Source of the DNA: Primulina eburnea
Lineage: Eukaryota; Streptophyta; Magnoliopsida; Lamiales; Gesneriaceae
Length of the DNA: 64,000 bases
Direction: 5' to 3'
Assembly: GCF_022965805.1 (NCBI RefSeq)
Contig: NW_027331415.1
Coordinates: 1-64,000, forward strand
The notes beneath the pieces are model-generated. The model saw only the letters and a program-made list of their open reading frames with translations, was not told the DNA's origin and searched no databases. The position numbers were made by a program, and so were the translations under genes. Positions 25,501 to 36,241 of the stretch are shown here, in pieces; the stretch's first letter is position 1; each line of letters opens with the position of its first letter.

Positions 25501-28500
25501 TTGTGGATAGATTCTCTAAGATGGCACATTTTATAGCTTGTCATAAAACCGATGATGCTTCAAACATTGCGGATTTGTTCTTTAGAGAAGTCGTTAGGTT
25601 GCATGGCATGCCTAGGACTATTGTTTCTGGTCGCGATGTTAAATTCTTGAGTTACTTTTGGAAGACTTTATGGGCTAAACTTGGCACAAAATTGTTGTTT
25701 TCTACTACTTGTCATCCTCAAACGGATGGACAAACTGAAGTTGTCAATAGAACTTTGGGAACACTTTTGCGTGCTATTCTTAAAAGAACTTGGATTGACA
25801 TTTCTATGGACTTTATTTTGGGGTTGCCTAGGACTAAGAAGGGGAGGGATTCTATTTTTGTTGTTGTGGATAGATTCTCTAAGATGGCACATTTTATAGC
25901 TTGTCATAAAACCGATGATGCTTCAAACATTGCGGATTTGTTCTTTAGAGAAGTCGTTAGGTTGCATGGCATGCCTAGGACTATTGTTTCTGGTCGCGAT
26001 GTTAAATTCTTGAGTTACTTTTGGAAGACTTTATGGGCTAAACTTGGCACAAAATTGTTGTTTTCTACTACTTGTCATCCTCAAACGGATGGACAAACTG
26101 AAGTTGTCAATAGAACTTTGGGAACACTTTTGCGTGCTATTCTTAAAAAGAACTTGGATTGACATTTCTATGGACTTTATTTTGGGGTTGCCTAGGACTA
26201 AGAAGGGGAGGGATTCTATTTTTGTTGTTGTGGATAGATTCTCTAAGATGGCACATTTTATAGCTTGTCATAAAACCGATGATGCTTCAAACATTGCGGA
26301 TTTGTTCTTTAGAGAAGTCGTTAGGTTGCATGGCATGCCTAGGACTATTGTTTCTGGTCGCGATGTTAAATTCTTGAGTTACTTTTGGAAGACTTTATGG
26401 GCTAAACTTGGCACAAAATTGTTGTTTTCTACTACTTGTCATCCTCAAACGGATGGACAAACTGAAGTTGTCAATAGAACTTTGGGAACACTTTTGCGTG
26501 CTATTCTTAAAAAGAACTTGGATTGACATTTCTATGGACTTTATTTTGGGGTTGCCTAGGACTAAGAAGGGGAGGGATTCTATTTTTGTTGTTGTGGATA
26601 GATTCTCTAAGATGGCACATTTTATAGCTTGTCATAAAACCGATGATGCTTCAAACATTGCGGATTTGTTCTTTAGAGAAGTCGTTAGGTTGCATGGCAT
26701 GCCTAGGACTATTGTTTCTGGTCGCGATGTTAAATTCTTGAGTTACTTTTGGAAGACTTTATGGGCTAAACTTGGCACAAAATTGTTGTTTTCTACTACT
26801 TGTCATCCTCAAACGGATGGACAAACTGAAGTTGTCAATAGAACTTTGGGAACACTTTTGCGTGCTATTCTTAAAAAGAACTTGGATTGACATTTCTATG
26901 GACTTTATTTTGGGGTTGCCTAGGACTAAGAAGGGGAGGGATTCTATTTTTGTTGTTGTGGATAGATTCTCTAAGATGGCACATTTTATAGCTTGTCATA
27001 AAACCGATGATGCTTCAAACATTGCGGATTTGTTCTTTAGAGAAGTCGTTAGGTTGCATGGCATGCCTAGGACTATTGTTTCTGGTCGCGATGTTAAATT
27101 CTTGAGTTACTTTTGGAAGACTTTATGGGCTAAACTTGGCACAAAATTGTTGTTTTCTACTACTTGTCATCCTCAAACGGATGGACAAACTGAAGTTGTC
27201 AATAGAACTTTGGGAACACTTTTGCGTGCTATTCTTAAAAAGAACTTGGATTGACATTTCTATGGACTTTATTTTGGGGTTGCCTAGGACTAAGAAGGGG
27301 AGGGATTCTATTTTTGTTGTTGTGGATAGATTCTCTAAGATGGCACATTTTATAGCTTGTCATAAAACCGATGATGCTTCAAACATTGCGGATTTGTTCT
27401 TTAGAGAAGTCGTTAGGTTGCATGGCATGCCTAGGACTATTGTTTCTGGTCGCGATGTTAAATTCTTGAGTTACTTTTGGAAGACTTTATGGGCTAAACT
27501 TGGCACAAAATTGTTGTTTTCTACTACTTGTCATCCTCAAACGGATGGACAAACTGAAGTTGTCAATAGAACTTTGGGAACACTTTTGCGTGCTATTCTT
27601 AAAAAGAACTTGGATTGACATTTCTATGGACTTTATTTTGGGGTTGCCTAGGACTAAGAAGGGGAGGGATTCTATTTTTGTTGTTGTGGATAGATTCTCT
27701 AAGATGGCACATTTTATAGCTTGTCATAAAACCGATGATGCTTCAAACATTGCGGATTTGTTCTTTAGAGAAGTCGTTAGGTTGCATGGCATGCCTAGGA
27801 CTATTGTTTCTGGTCGCGATGTTAAATTCTTGAGTTACTTTTGGAAGACTTTATGGGCTAAACTTGGCACAAAATTGTTGTTTTCTACTACTTGTCATCC
27901 TCAAACGGATGGACAAACTGAAGTTGTCAATAGAACTTTGGGAACACTTTTGCGTGCTATTCTTAAAAAGAACTTGGATTGACATTTCTATGGACTTTAT
28001 TTTGGGGTTGCCTAGGACTAAGAAGGGGAGGGATTCTATTTTTGTTGTTGTGGATAGATTCTCTAAGATGGCACATTTTATAGCTTGTCATAAAACCGAT
28101 GATGCTTCAAACATTGCGGATTTGTTCTTTAGAGAAGTCGTTAGGTTGCATGGCATGCCTAGGACTATTGTTTCTGGTCGCGATGTTAAATTCTTGAGTT
28201 ACTTTTGGAAGACTTTATGGGCTAAACTTGGCACAAAATTGTTGTTTTCTACTACTTGTCATCCTCAAACGGATGGACAAACTGAAGTTGTCAATAGAAC
28301 TTTGGGAACACTTTTGCGTGCTATTCTTAAAAAGAACTTGGATTGACATTTCTATGGACTTTATTTTGGGGTTGCCTAGGACTAAGAAGGGGAGGGATTC
28401 TATTTTTGTTGTTGTGGATAGATTCTCTAAGATGGCACATTTTATAGCTTGTCATAAAACCGATGATGCTTCAAACATTGCGGATTTGTTCTTTAGAGAA

Positions 28501-31500
28501 GTCGTTAGGTTGCATGGCATGCCTAGGACTATTGTTTCTGGTCGCGATGTTAAATTCTTGAGTTACTTTTGGAAGACTTTATGGGCTAAACTTGGCACAA
28601 AATTGTTGTTTTCTACTACTTGTCATCCTCAAACGGATGGACAAACTGAAGTTGTCAATAGAACTTTGGGAACACTTTTGCGTGCTATTCTTAAAAAGAA
28701 CTTGGATTGACATTTCTATGGACTTTATTTTGGGGTTGCCTAGGACTAAGAAGGGGAGGGATTCTATTTTTGTTGTTGTGGATAGATTCTCTAAGATGGC
28801 ACATTTTATAGCTTGTCATAAAACCGATGATGCTTCAAACATTGCGGATTTGTTCTTTAGAGAAGTCGTTAGGTTGCATGGCATGCCTAGGACTATTGTT
28901 TCTGGTCGCGATGTTAAATTCTTGAGTTACTTTTGGAAGACTTTATGGGCTAAACTTGGCACAAAATTGTTGTTTTCTACTACTTGTCATCCTCAAACGG
29001 ATGGACAAACTGAAGTTGTCAATAGAACTTTGGGAACACTTTTGCGTGCTATTCTTAAAAAGAACTTGGATTGACATTTCTATGGACTTTATTTTGGGGT
29101 TGCCTAGGACTAAGAAGGGGAGGGATTCTATTTTTGTTGTTGTGGATAGATTCTCTAAGATGGCACATTTTATAGCTTGTCATAAAACCGATGATGCTTC
29201 AAACATTGCGGATTTGTTCTTTAGAGAAGTCGTTAGGTTGCATGGCATGCCTAGGACTATTGTTTCTGGTCGCGATGTTAAATTCTTGAGTTACTTTTGG
29301 AAGACTTTATGGGCTAAACTTGGCACAAAATTGTTGTTTTCTACTACTTGTCATCCTCAAACGGATGGACAAACTGAAGTTGTCAATAGAACTTTGGGAA
29401 CACTTTTGCGTGCTATTCTTAAAAAGAACTTGGATTGACATTTCTATGGACTTTATTTTGGGGTTGCCTAGGACTAAGAAGGGGAGGGATTCTATTTTTG
29501 TTGTTGTGGATAGATTCTCTAAGATGGCACATTTTATAGCTTGTCATAAAACCGATGATGCTTCAAACATTGCGGATTTGTTCTTTAGAGAAGTCGTTAG
29601 GTTGCATGGCATGCCTAGGACTATTGTTTCTGGTCGCGATGTTAAATTCTTGAGTTACTTTTGGAAGACTTTATGGGCTAAACTTGGCACAAAATTGTTG
29701 TTTTCTACTACTTGTCATCCTCAAACGGATGGACAAACTGAAGTTGTCAATAGAACTTTGGGAACACTTTTGCGTGCTATTCTTAAAAAGAACTTGGATT
29801 GACATTTCTATGGACTTTATTTTGGGGTTGCCTAGGACTAAGAAGGGGAGGGATTCTATTTTTGTTGTTGTGGATAGATTCTCTAAGATGGCACATTTTA
29901 TAGCTTGTCATAAAACCGATGATGCTTCAAACATTGCGGATTTGTTCTTTAGAGAAGTCGTTAGGTTGCATGGCATGCCTAGGACTATTGTTTCTGGTCG
30001 CGATGTTAAATTCTTGAGTTACTTTTGGAAGACTTTATGGGCTAAACTTGGCACAAAATTGTTGTTTTCTACTACTTGTCATCCTCAAACGGATGGACAA
30101 ACTGAAGTTGTCAATAGAACTTTGGGAACACTTTGCGTGCTATTCTTAAAAGAACTTGGATTGACATTTCTATGGACTTTATTTTGGGGTTGCCTAGGAC
30201 TAAGAAGGGGAGGGATTCTATTTTTGTTGTTGTGGATAGATTCTCTAAGATGGCACATTTTATAGCTTGTCATAAAACCGATGATGCTTCAAACATTGCG
30301 GATTTGTTCTTTAGAGAAGTCGTTAGGTTGCATGGCATGCCTAGGACTATTGTTTCTGGTCGCGATGTTAAATTCTTGAGTTACTTTTGGAAGACTTTAT
30401 GGGCTAAACTTGGCACAAAATTGTTGTTTTCTACTACTTGTCATCCTCAAACGGATGGACAAACTGAAGTTGTCAATAGAACTTTGGGAACACTTTTGCG
30501 TGCTATTCTTAAAAAGAACTTGGATTGACATTTCTATGGACTTTATTTTGGGGTTGCCTAGGACTAAGAAGGGGAGGGATTCTATTTTTGTTGTTGTGGA
30601 TAGATTCTCTAAGATGGCACATTTTATAGCTTGTCATAAAACCGATGATGCTTCAAACATTGCGGATTTGTTCTTTAGAGAAGTCGTTAGGTTGCATGGC
30701 ATGCCTAGGACTATTGTTTCTGGTCGCGATGTTAAATTCTTGAGTTACTTTTGGAAGACTTTATGGGCTAAACTTGGCACAAAATTGTTGTTTTCTACTA
30801 CTTGTCATCCTCAAACGGATGGACAAACTGAAGTTGTCAATAGAACTTTGGGAACACTTTTGCGTGCTATTCTTAAAAGAACTTGGATTGACATTTCTAT
30901 GGACTTTATTTTGGGGTTGCCTAGGACTAAGAAGGGGAGGGATTCTATTTTTGTTGTTGTGGATAGATTCTCTAAGATGGCACATTTTATAGCTTGTCAT
31001 AAAACCGATGATGCTTCAAACATTGCGGATTTGTTCTTTAGAGAAGTCGTTAGGTTGCATGGCATGCCTAGGACTATTGTTTCTGGTCGCGATGTTAAAT
31101 TCTTGAGTTACTTTTGGAAGACTTTATGGGCTAAACTTGGCACAAAATTGTTGTTTTCTACTACTTGTCATCCTCAAACGGATGGACAAACTGAAGTTGT
31201 CAATAGAACTTTGGGAACACTTTTGCGTGCTATTCTTAAAAGAACTTGGATTGACATTTCTATGGACTTTATTTTGGGGTTGCCTAGGACTAAGAAGGGG
31301 AGGGATTCTATTTTTGTTGTTGTGGATAGATTCTCTAAGATGGCACATTTTATAGCTTGTCATAAAACCGATGATGCTTCAAACATTGCGGATTTGTTCT
31401 TTAGAGAAGTCGTTAGGTTGCATGGCATGCCTAGGACTATTGTTTCTGGTCGCGATGTTAAATTCTTGAGTTACTTTTGGAAGACTTTATGGGCTAAACT

Positions 31501-31804
31501 TGGCACAAAATTGTTGTTTTCTACTACTTGTCATCCTCAAACGGATGGACAAACTGAAGTTGTCAATAGAACTTTGGGAACACTTTTGCGTGCTATTCTT
31601 AAATAGAACTTGGATTGACATTTCTATGGACTTTATTTTGGGGTTGCCTAGGACTAAGAAGGGGAGGGATTCTATTTTTGTTGTTGTGGATAGATTCTCT
31701 AAGATGGCACATTTATAGCTTTTCATAAACCGATGATGCTTCAAACATGCGGATTTGTTCTTTAGGAAGTCGTTAGGTGCATGGCATGCCTAGGCTATTG
31801 TTCT
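22579..31804 (+). repeat. Satellite array 1b: near-identical 364-bp integrase-core repeats
   Basis: About 25 head-to-tail units. From about 22730 to 31590 the units appear identical except for the A-run at the join (aaaaag, 364 bp, or aaaag, 363 bp) and one lost T near 30131. Each unit encodes the gypsy integrase catalytic core from [12 protein letters not shown] to TLLRAILK. It holds the first catalytic Asp (SMDF) and the Glu (DGQTE), but reads VSGRD instead of VSDRD, so the second catalytic Asp is Gly. Where 363-bp joins occur, consecutive units fuse in one frame: 281 codons at 24226 and 25317, 398 codons at 30410. Where 364-bp joins occur, a stop (NLD*) follows. The last unit before the gap carries the aaatag join typical of the second array. 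Confidence 0.96.
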
Positions 31805-31829
31805 NNNNNNNNNNNNNNNNNNNNNNNNN
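31805..31829. other. Assembly gap (25 N)
   Basis: Twenty-five N bases at the right edge of the satellite, between a degraded unit and the resumed B pol. The length is probably a placeholder, so the true array length and right junction are unknown. Confidence 0.98.
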
Positions 31830-32344
31830 CCCGACAAAGTGAAGATCATTCAGAAGAGAATGAAGACAGCACAGGATAGACAGGCGAAGTACGCCAATAT
31901 CAGACGCAGACCGTTAGTATTCGAACAGGGAGACAGAGTATTTTTGAAAATTTCACCTTTCAGAGGCGTTGTCAGATTTGGCAAGCGTGGGAAATTGTCT
32001 CCTAGATACGTCGGTCCGTATGAGATCCTTGAGAAGATTGGCGATCGAGCTTACAGACTTGCTCTTCCTCCTTCACTGTCCGATATACATGACGTTTTTC
32101 ATGTATCGATGTTGCGTAGATACATGCCATATGATTCTCATGTCATTCAGCCTGACGAAGCAGAGTTAGATCAGACTTTGAGCTATATTGAACAGCCGAT
32201 ACAGATTCTTGATCGAAAGAAAAGAAGCTCAGGACGAAGACTATTCCGCTTGTGAAGATTCAATGGAGTCGTCATGGCATCGAGGAAGCAACCTGGGAAA
32301 CAGAGTCTGAAATGAGACAGAGGCATCCCGAGCTATTCCGTTGA
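31830..32344 (+). pseudogene. Element B pol C-terminus (integrase tail with chromodomain-like end)
   Basis: Continues the B integrase from the codon at which it was cut at 6099: the Asp codon is present on both sides (6097-6099 and 31833-31835). The segment QGDRVFLKISPFRG, then LSPRYVGPYEIL, then a chromodomain-like EEATWE tail and a stop at 32342-32344 is typical of plant chromoviruses. A one-base gain near 32215-32225 shifts the frame, so the direct frame stops at 32253-32255. It is followed by a purine tract and LTR in the expected place. Confidence 0.9.
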
Positions 32345-32436
32345 TGTAAGTATTTTGCTAGTTTGATTTTACTGCTTCTGTATATATGCTTGCATTACTA
32401 GAATGGCATGCGATTTCGAGGACGAAATCATTTCTT

Positions 32437-32449
32437 AGAGGGGGAGAAA
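32437..32449 (+). promoter_or_regulatory. Polypurine tract of element B
   Basis: AGAGGGGGAGAAA immediately before the LTR start (TGTAAGGC at 32450), the usual site for plus-strand DNA priming. Element C has a nearly identical tract at 38440-38452. Confidence 0.85.
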
Positions 32450-32547
32450 TGTAAGGCTCGAGAATTATTAGCTGTCATTGATGTTAGATTTGAAGAGGAG
32501 AATGCATGTCATAAAAATGAGTATGTCAACAAGCAGGGCCGAAGCCA

Positions 32548-32785
32548 CACTGCACCTGCGGTGTTAAGACTACCGCACCCGCGGTGTATGTGACAGAAAG
32601 TTGGTGAATTTGTGCGAAGCAAGACCGCACCCGCGGTGCTAACAAGACCGCACCCGCGGTGGTGAGACCGCACCCGCGGTCATGCAGGGACCGCACCCGC
32701 GGTCTAAGTGTTGCGATTTTTGATGAACTCGCCGTGAGCACAGCGCACCCGCGGTACAAGAGGAGCGCACCCGCGGTGCTGCATG
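32548..32785 (+). repeat. GC-rich palindromic repeat cluster in the B LTR
   Basis: About eight copies of ACCGCACCCGCGGT or close variants, separated by 10-60 bases. The same motif, in the same sense orientation, is in the A LTR. The cluster ends about 40 bases before the TATA box at 32827. Open frames on both strands here come only from the motif's composition. Confidence 0.85.
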
Positions 32786-32826
32786 CGAGAGATCCACCTC
32801 CTTTTCTTGGCTTGACACATGGCATG

Positions 32827-32836
32827 TATATATATA
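32827..32836 (+). promoter_or_regulatory. TATA box of the B LTR
   Basis: TATATATATA just downstream of the GC-rich motif cluster, in the position expected of the LTR core promoter. GTAAGT follows 181 nt later (33008). Confidence 0.65.
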
Positions 32837-33733
32837 CGAAATTGCTGAATCTTCATTCTTCATTTCAGCTGCTAAGAGCACCGAGAGTTCCTTTTTGTTT
32901 TCTTCAAAGTTTCTTCATGTTAGAATTGAGATTATGCAACAACTAGCTATCCGATTTTAATTTCGAGTACAGATTTGTGATCCTTGCAACAAGAGCTAGC
33001 TAAGGATGTAAGTATTGTTCATTTCCAGCATGTTTCGAAAATTATGTGTTGGAAGAATTCAGATTTGACATAGATTATGTGTTCTTAATATACTGAGCAT
33101 CGTAGAAACGTAAACGGATCGAATTTCAGACGCCGTATGCTATACGTTCGATTTTCCAGCATGTGTTGGATTGAGAATATACAGATTACAGCATGTATAT
33201 AGATGTTAGATGAAATGATGAGTTGATTGTGATTGAGTATGATGTTCTTGAGTTACCGGTATAAAAGAATTACGCCGTTATGCCGTCGAATTGCATTGAA
33301 ACCGATGTTAGCTTTGTATATTGATTTGCTTGAGATGTATATGACTGAAGTGCACATTGTTTATGCCATTTCAGATTTGTATTGACTACTTGGTATTCGT
33401 GATTTTGGTTCGACACAGACTGTGCGACAAGAAAGGTATAATTCATGTGGTCACGGGATTGCACAACTCGATTCAGACTTGATACGAGTTTCCCTAAATC
33501 ACATACTATATTGTTATTACATTTCATTATGTAATGCCTTGTTTATTGATTTACGAGTCCTGAGATAGGAGATATTGGCAGACTGGCCAAAACTAGACGT
33601 TTCGGTGTATCGACGCATAGGAGTAGATTTGCTCTATGTGTAGACCCTCGATACAGAGTTGACCGAAGTCTAGGAATAAGACGTACCGTTGCCCCGATTG
33701 GTTGAGTAGGTGACAGACCGTCTTATTCACACC

Positions 33734-35794
33734 TGTAATGCCCGAAAATTTAATTATTGTAATATGATATGATTTACTGATTATGAATTGATGTAATTAT
33801 AGCCGGGCCAGTTCGAGATAAGATTTGAGCAAGTATATGAAATTTAGACAATTTGGGCGAAAGTGACTCGCCCGGGCGGACGTTTTTGATCGCCCGAGCG
33901 AGAGTGCCTAGGAGAAGAGGGCCGAGAATTACTCGCCCGGGCGGATGTTTTTGACCGCCCGAGCAAGGCTGCTGGAATGGGCGAGGCCGAGAATGACTCG
34001 CCCGGGCGGCAACTTTTGACCGCCCGAGCGCGAGACGTGTCGCGAAAAGGAGTGTGCCACCTTTCTTGAAATGCATGTAGTATATATACATATAACATAA
34101 GCATGTCTCTCAATTGGATGGAAGCAAGAATCGAGATTTTGAGGGAAAAGCTTTGACCTTATTTTTCACATTGATTTGTGAGCAAACCGTCTATTTGATT
34201 TTGAATCCGATTACAGTACCGTGTTCCTAGCAACGCAGGCTACAACTGGACGTAAGTTTTGTTACGTTTAGACAAGATTTGAATTTATGATATTGTCAGA
34301 ATTGAATATGATTCAGATATGGTGTTTTTACTACCGTAGATATTGTAGAATCGAAGTCAGATTTAGAAACAGATTGGTTATGGAATTGTTATGAATTTTA
34401 GAATTGATTTGCTTGAGATTGCTATCAGAATTATGCTGTTATTCATGTTGAAGTGTACAGATACTGAAGTTATAGATTGTACTGAGATTTATTAGGAATT
34501 CTGGTAGTGTAATTGTGATGTTAAGACTGACGGGGTTACAAGACTGTAGTGTTATGCCGTATAAACATCAGTTGGTACAGATTGATCAGATTCAGTATTG
34601 GTTTCTGTTATCTCGTGATATTGTTGATGTGATCCGATTTTGTACTGAATTGGGTATTGATCAGAACAAATTGTGTTTTGAGCTACACATTGATACAGTG
34701 TATTTATTCTTGTCATTTCAGTTTGAAGATGGACAGACTGGACTTCGAGACTACGTCTTCCTCAGACGGGGAAGATAAAGGTATAATTCATGTGATATTC
34801 GGGACGCATAACTCAAATTAGATTAATTTGAGTTTCCCAATAAAATCACATACTAGATTATTGTTTATATTGTTATCTGATTATGCTTTGATTATAGAAT
34901 CTGTATTCAAGCAGGTAAGATAATTGTGATATTCAGTTATGAATATGATTATGCTTTGTTTACAGATTGTTATTCATTGCAGTTAAGATAGGAAAGTCTT
35001 TGACAGGCATTGTCAAATATCTAGACGTTTCGGTGTATCTCAGCATAGGAGTAGGTATTACTCTTATTGCCGCCGTTGATACAGCTCAGACCGAAGTCTA
35101 GGAATGAGACGTTCATTACCCCGATTGGAGGGTAGGTAGTGACGTCTTATTCACACCGGGATCCCTAGAGTTCTAGTCGAGTCAAGTCTAGACGTGATTT
35201 GATTAGGACTGCATGCTTATATGGATGTGGTTCCTAGATCATAGGACCCATCATTATTGCTTCCAATTGTGCTAGCATGTTTTTATGATTTAGATTGGTT
35301 ATATGCATGGTTGGTTGATTTGAAGTGCATGCTTGTTGTGTGATTAGATTTCATAGCTTATGAAATCTAATGTTTCGATTTTATTCGTAACAGCATGTTT
35401 CATGAATTATTTTATGTATATACATGTTTACCATGTTTTATACTGGGATTTATTCTCACCGGAGTTATCCGGCTGTTGTCTTGTTTTGTATGTGTGCATG
35501 ACAACAGGTGGGGCTGGATCAGGGTCGAGATGACGATGAGAGAAGACGAGTTAGCGTGGTGATTCCGGACTTACAGTAGATTGGGTTTTATTACTTGAAT
35601 TTAGTAGTTGAACCTTAGATTAGATTATTGTATGTTAATACTGAAATGTATTTTATACAGATATGTATATTATTAGATGCCATTACCTTCCGCGTTTATA
35701 TTTTAAAAAGAAGAATTTTTAGACCCTGTTTATCAGAATAGATAATTACATCCCAGTGATGATTAAGAAGATGATTAGCGTCCGGGTCCCCACA
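33734..35794 (+). repeat. 5' LTR of element C
   Basis: TGTAATGCCC...CCCCACA, 2061 bp. It contains three imperfect GC-rich palindromes of the form CGCCCGGGCGG...CGCCCGAGCG (33860-34035), a TATA box at 34081-34088, GTAAGT at 34252-34257, and two hairpins (CCGGA/TCCGG at 35459-35472; CTGTTGTC/GACAACAG at 35473-35507). Confidence 0.93.
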
Positions 35795-35799
35795 ACAGG

Positions 35800-35811
35800 T
35801 GGTATCAGAGC
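35800..35811 (+). promoter_or_regulatory. Primer-binding site of element C
   Basis: TGGTATCAGAGC, six bases after the LTR end: the initiator-Met-tRNA-type primer site shared by A, B and C in this window. Confidence 0.9.
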
Positions 35812-36241
35812 CATAAGATTCCTAGAGCTGATAGTTCCTTTAGCTATAGATTCTTTAGCAATAGATCTTCTAGAGATAGAAAAGATTGAGCGGGGTAGAT
35901 GAATTTTCTTTCTTTCCTTGCATGTGTGTGCTGGCATGAGCTGGATTTTCATGTTGATTGACATTGTGATGCTAGCATGAGATTATGTGTTATTGCTTTA
36001 AGTTACATGTTTACCTGATTATGTGAGTTGAATTGGTATTATGTATTCTTAAATATGAATCAGATCGGATTCATGACCAGCAGTAAGATGGTCAGGAAAA
36101 GATTTGAAACAGATTGGTGGTATGGATTACTGATGTTTTTGGTAATCAGATATAGCTCCCCGCAGAATTCCAGAAAAAGGCAGTACATCATATGATCAGA
36201 CAGGTAGGTCAGAACCTAAGATAGATGGGGCAGAGATTCAG

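Larger units (their letters stand above)
32450..33733 (+). repeat. Element B LTR, left part (interrupted by element C)
   Basis: Begins TGTAAGGCTCG after the purine tract and continues after C at 40519-41040, giving about 1.8 kb when C is removed. It contains the GC-rich motif cluster (32548-32785), a TATA box (32827-32836) and GTAAGT (33008-33013). It follows the pol end of one B (32344) and precedes the primer site and gag of another B (41046 onward), so it serves as the 3' LTR of one copy and the 5' LTR of the next. C inserted after ...TTCACACC. Confidence 0.88.

Noticed and set aside
32526..32946. Open frames on both strands around 32.5-32.9 kb
   Set aside because: They arise from the GC-rich palindromic motif inside the B LTR, upstream of its TATA box; there is no protein-like composition or known domain.
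33860..34035. CRISPR-like direct repeats with spacers
   Set aside because: Only three imperfect palindromic copies inside a plant LTR, duplicated because the LTR is duplicated; no cas genes and a eukaryotic context.
33774..34113. Minus-strand frames of 89-105 codons, repeated at 38493-38889
   Set aside because: Lie in both C LTRs over the GC palindromes; composition artefact.
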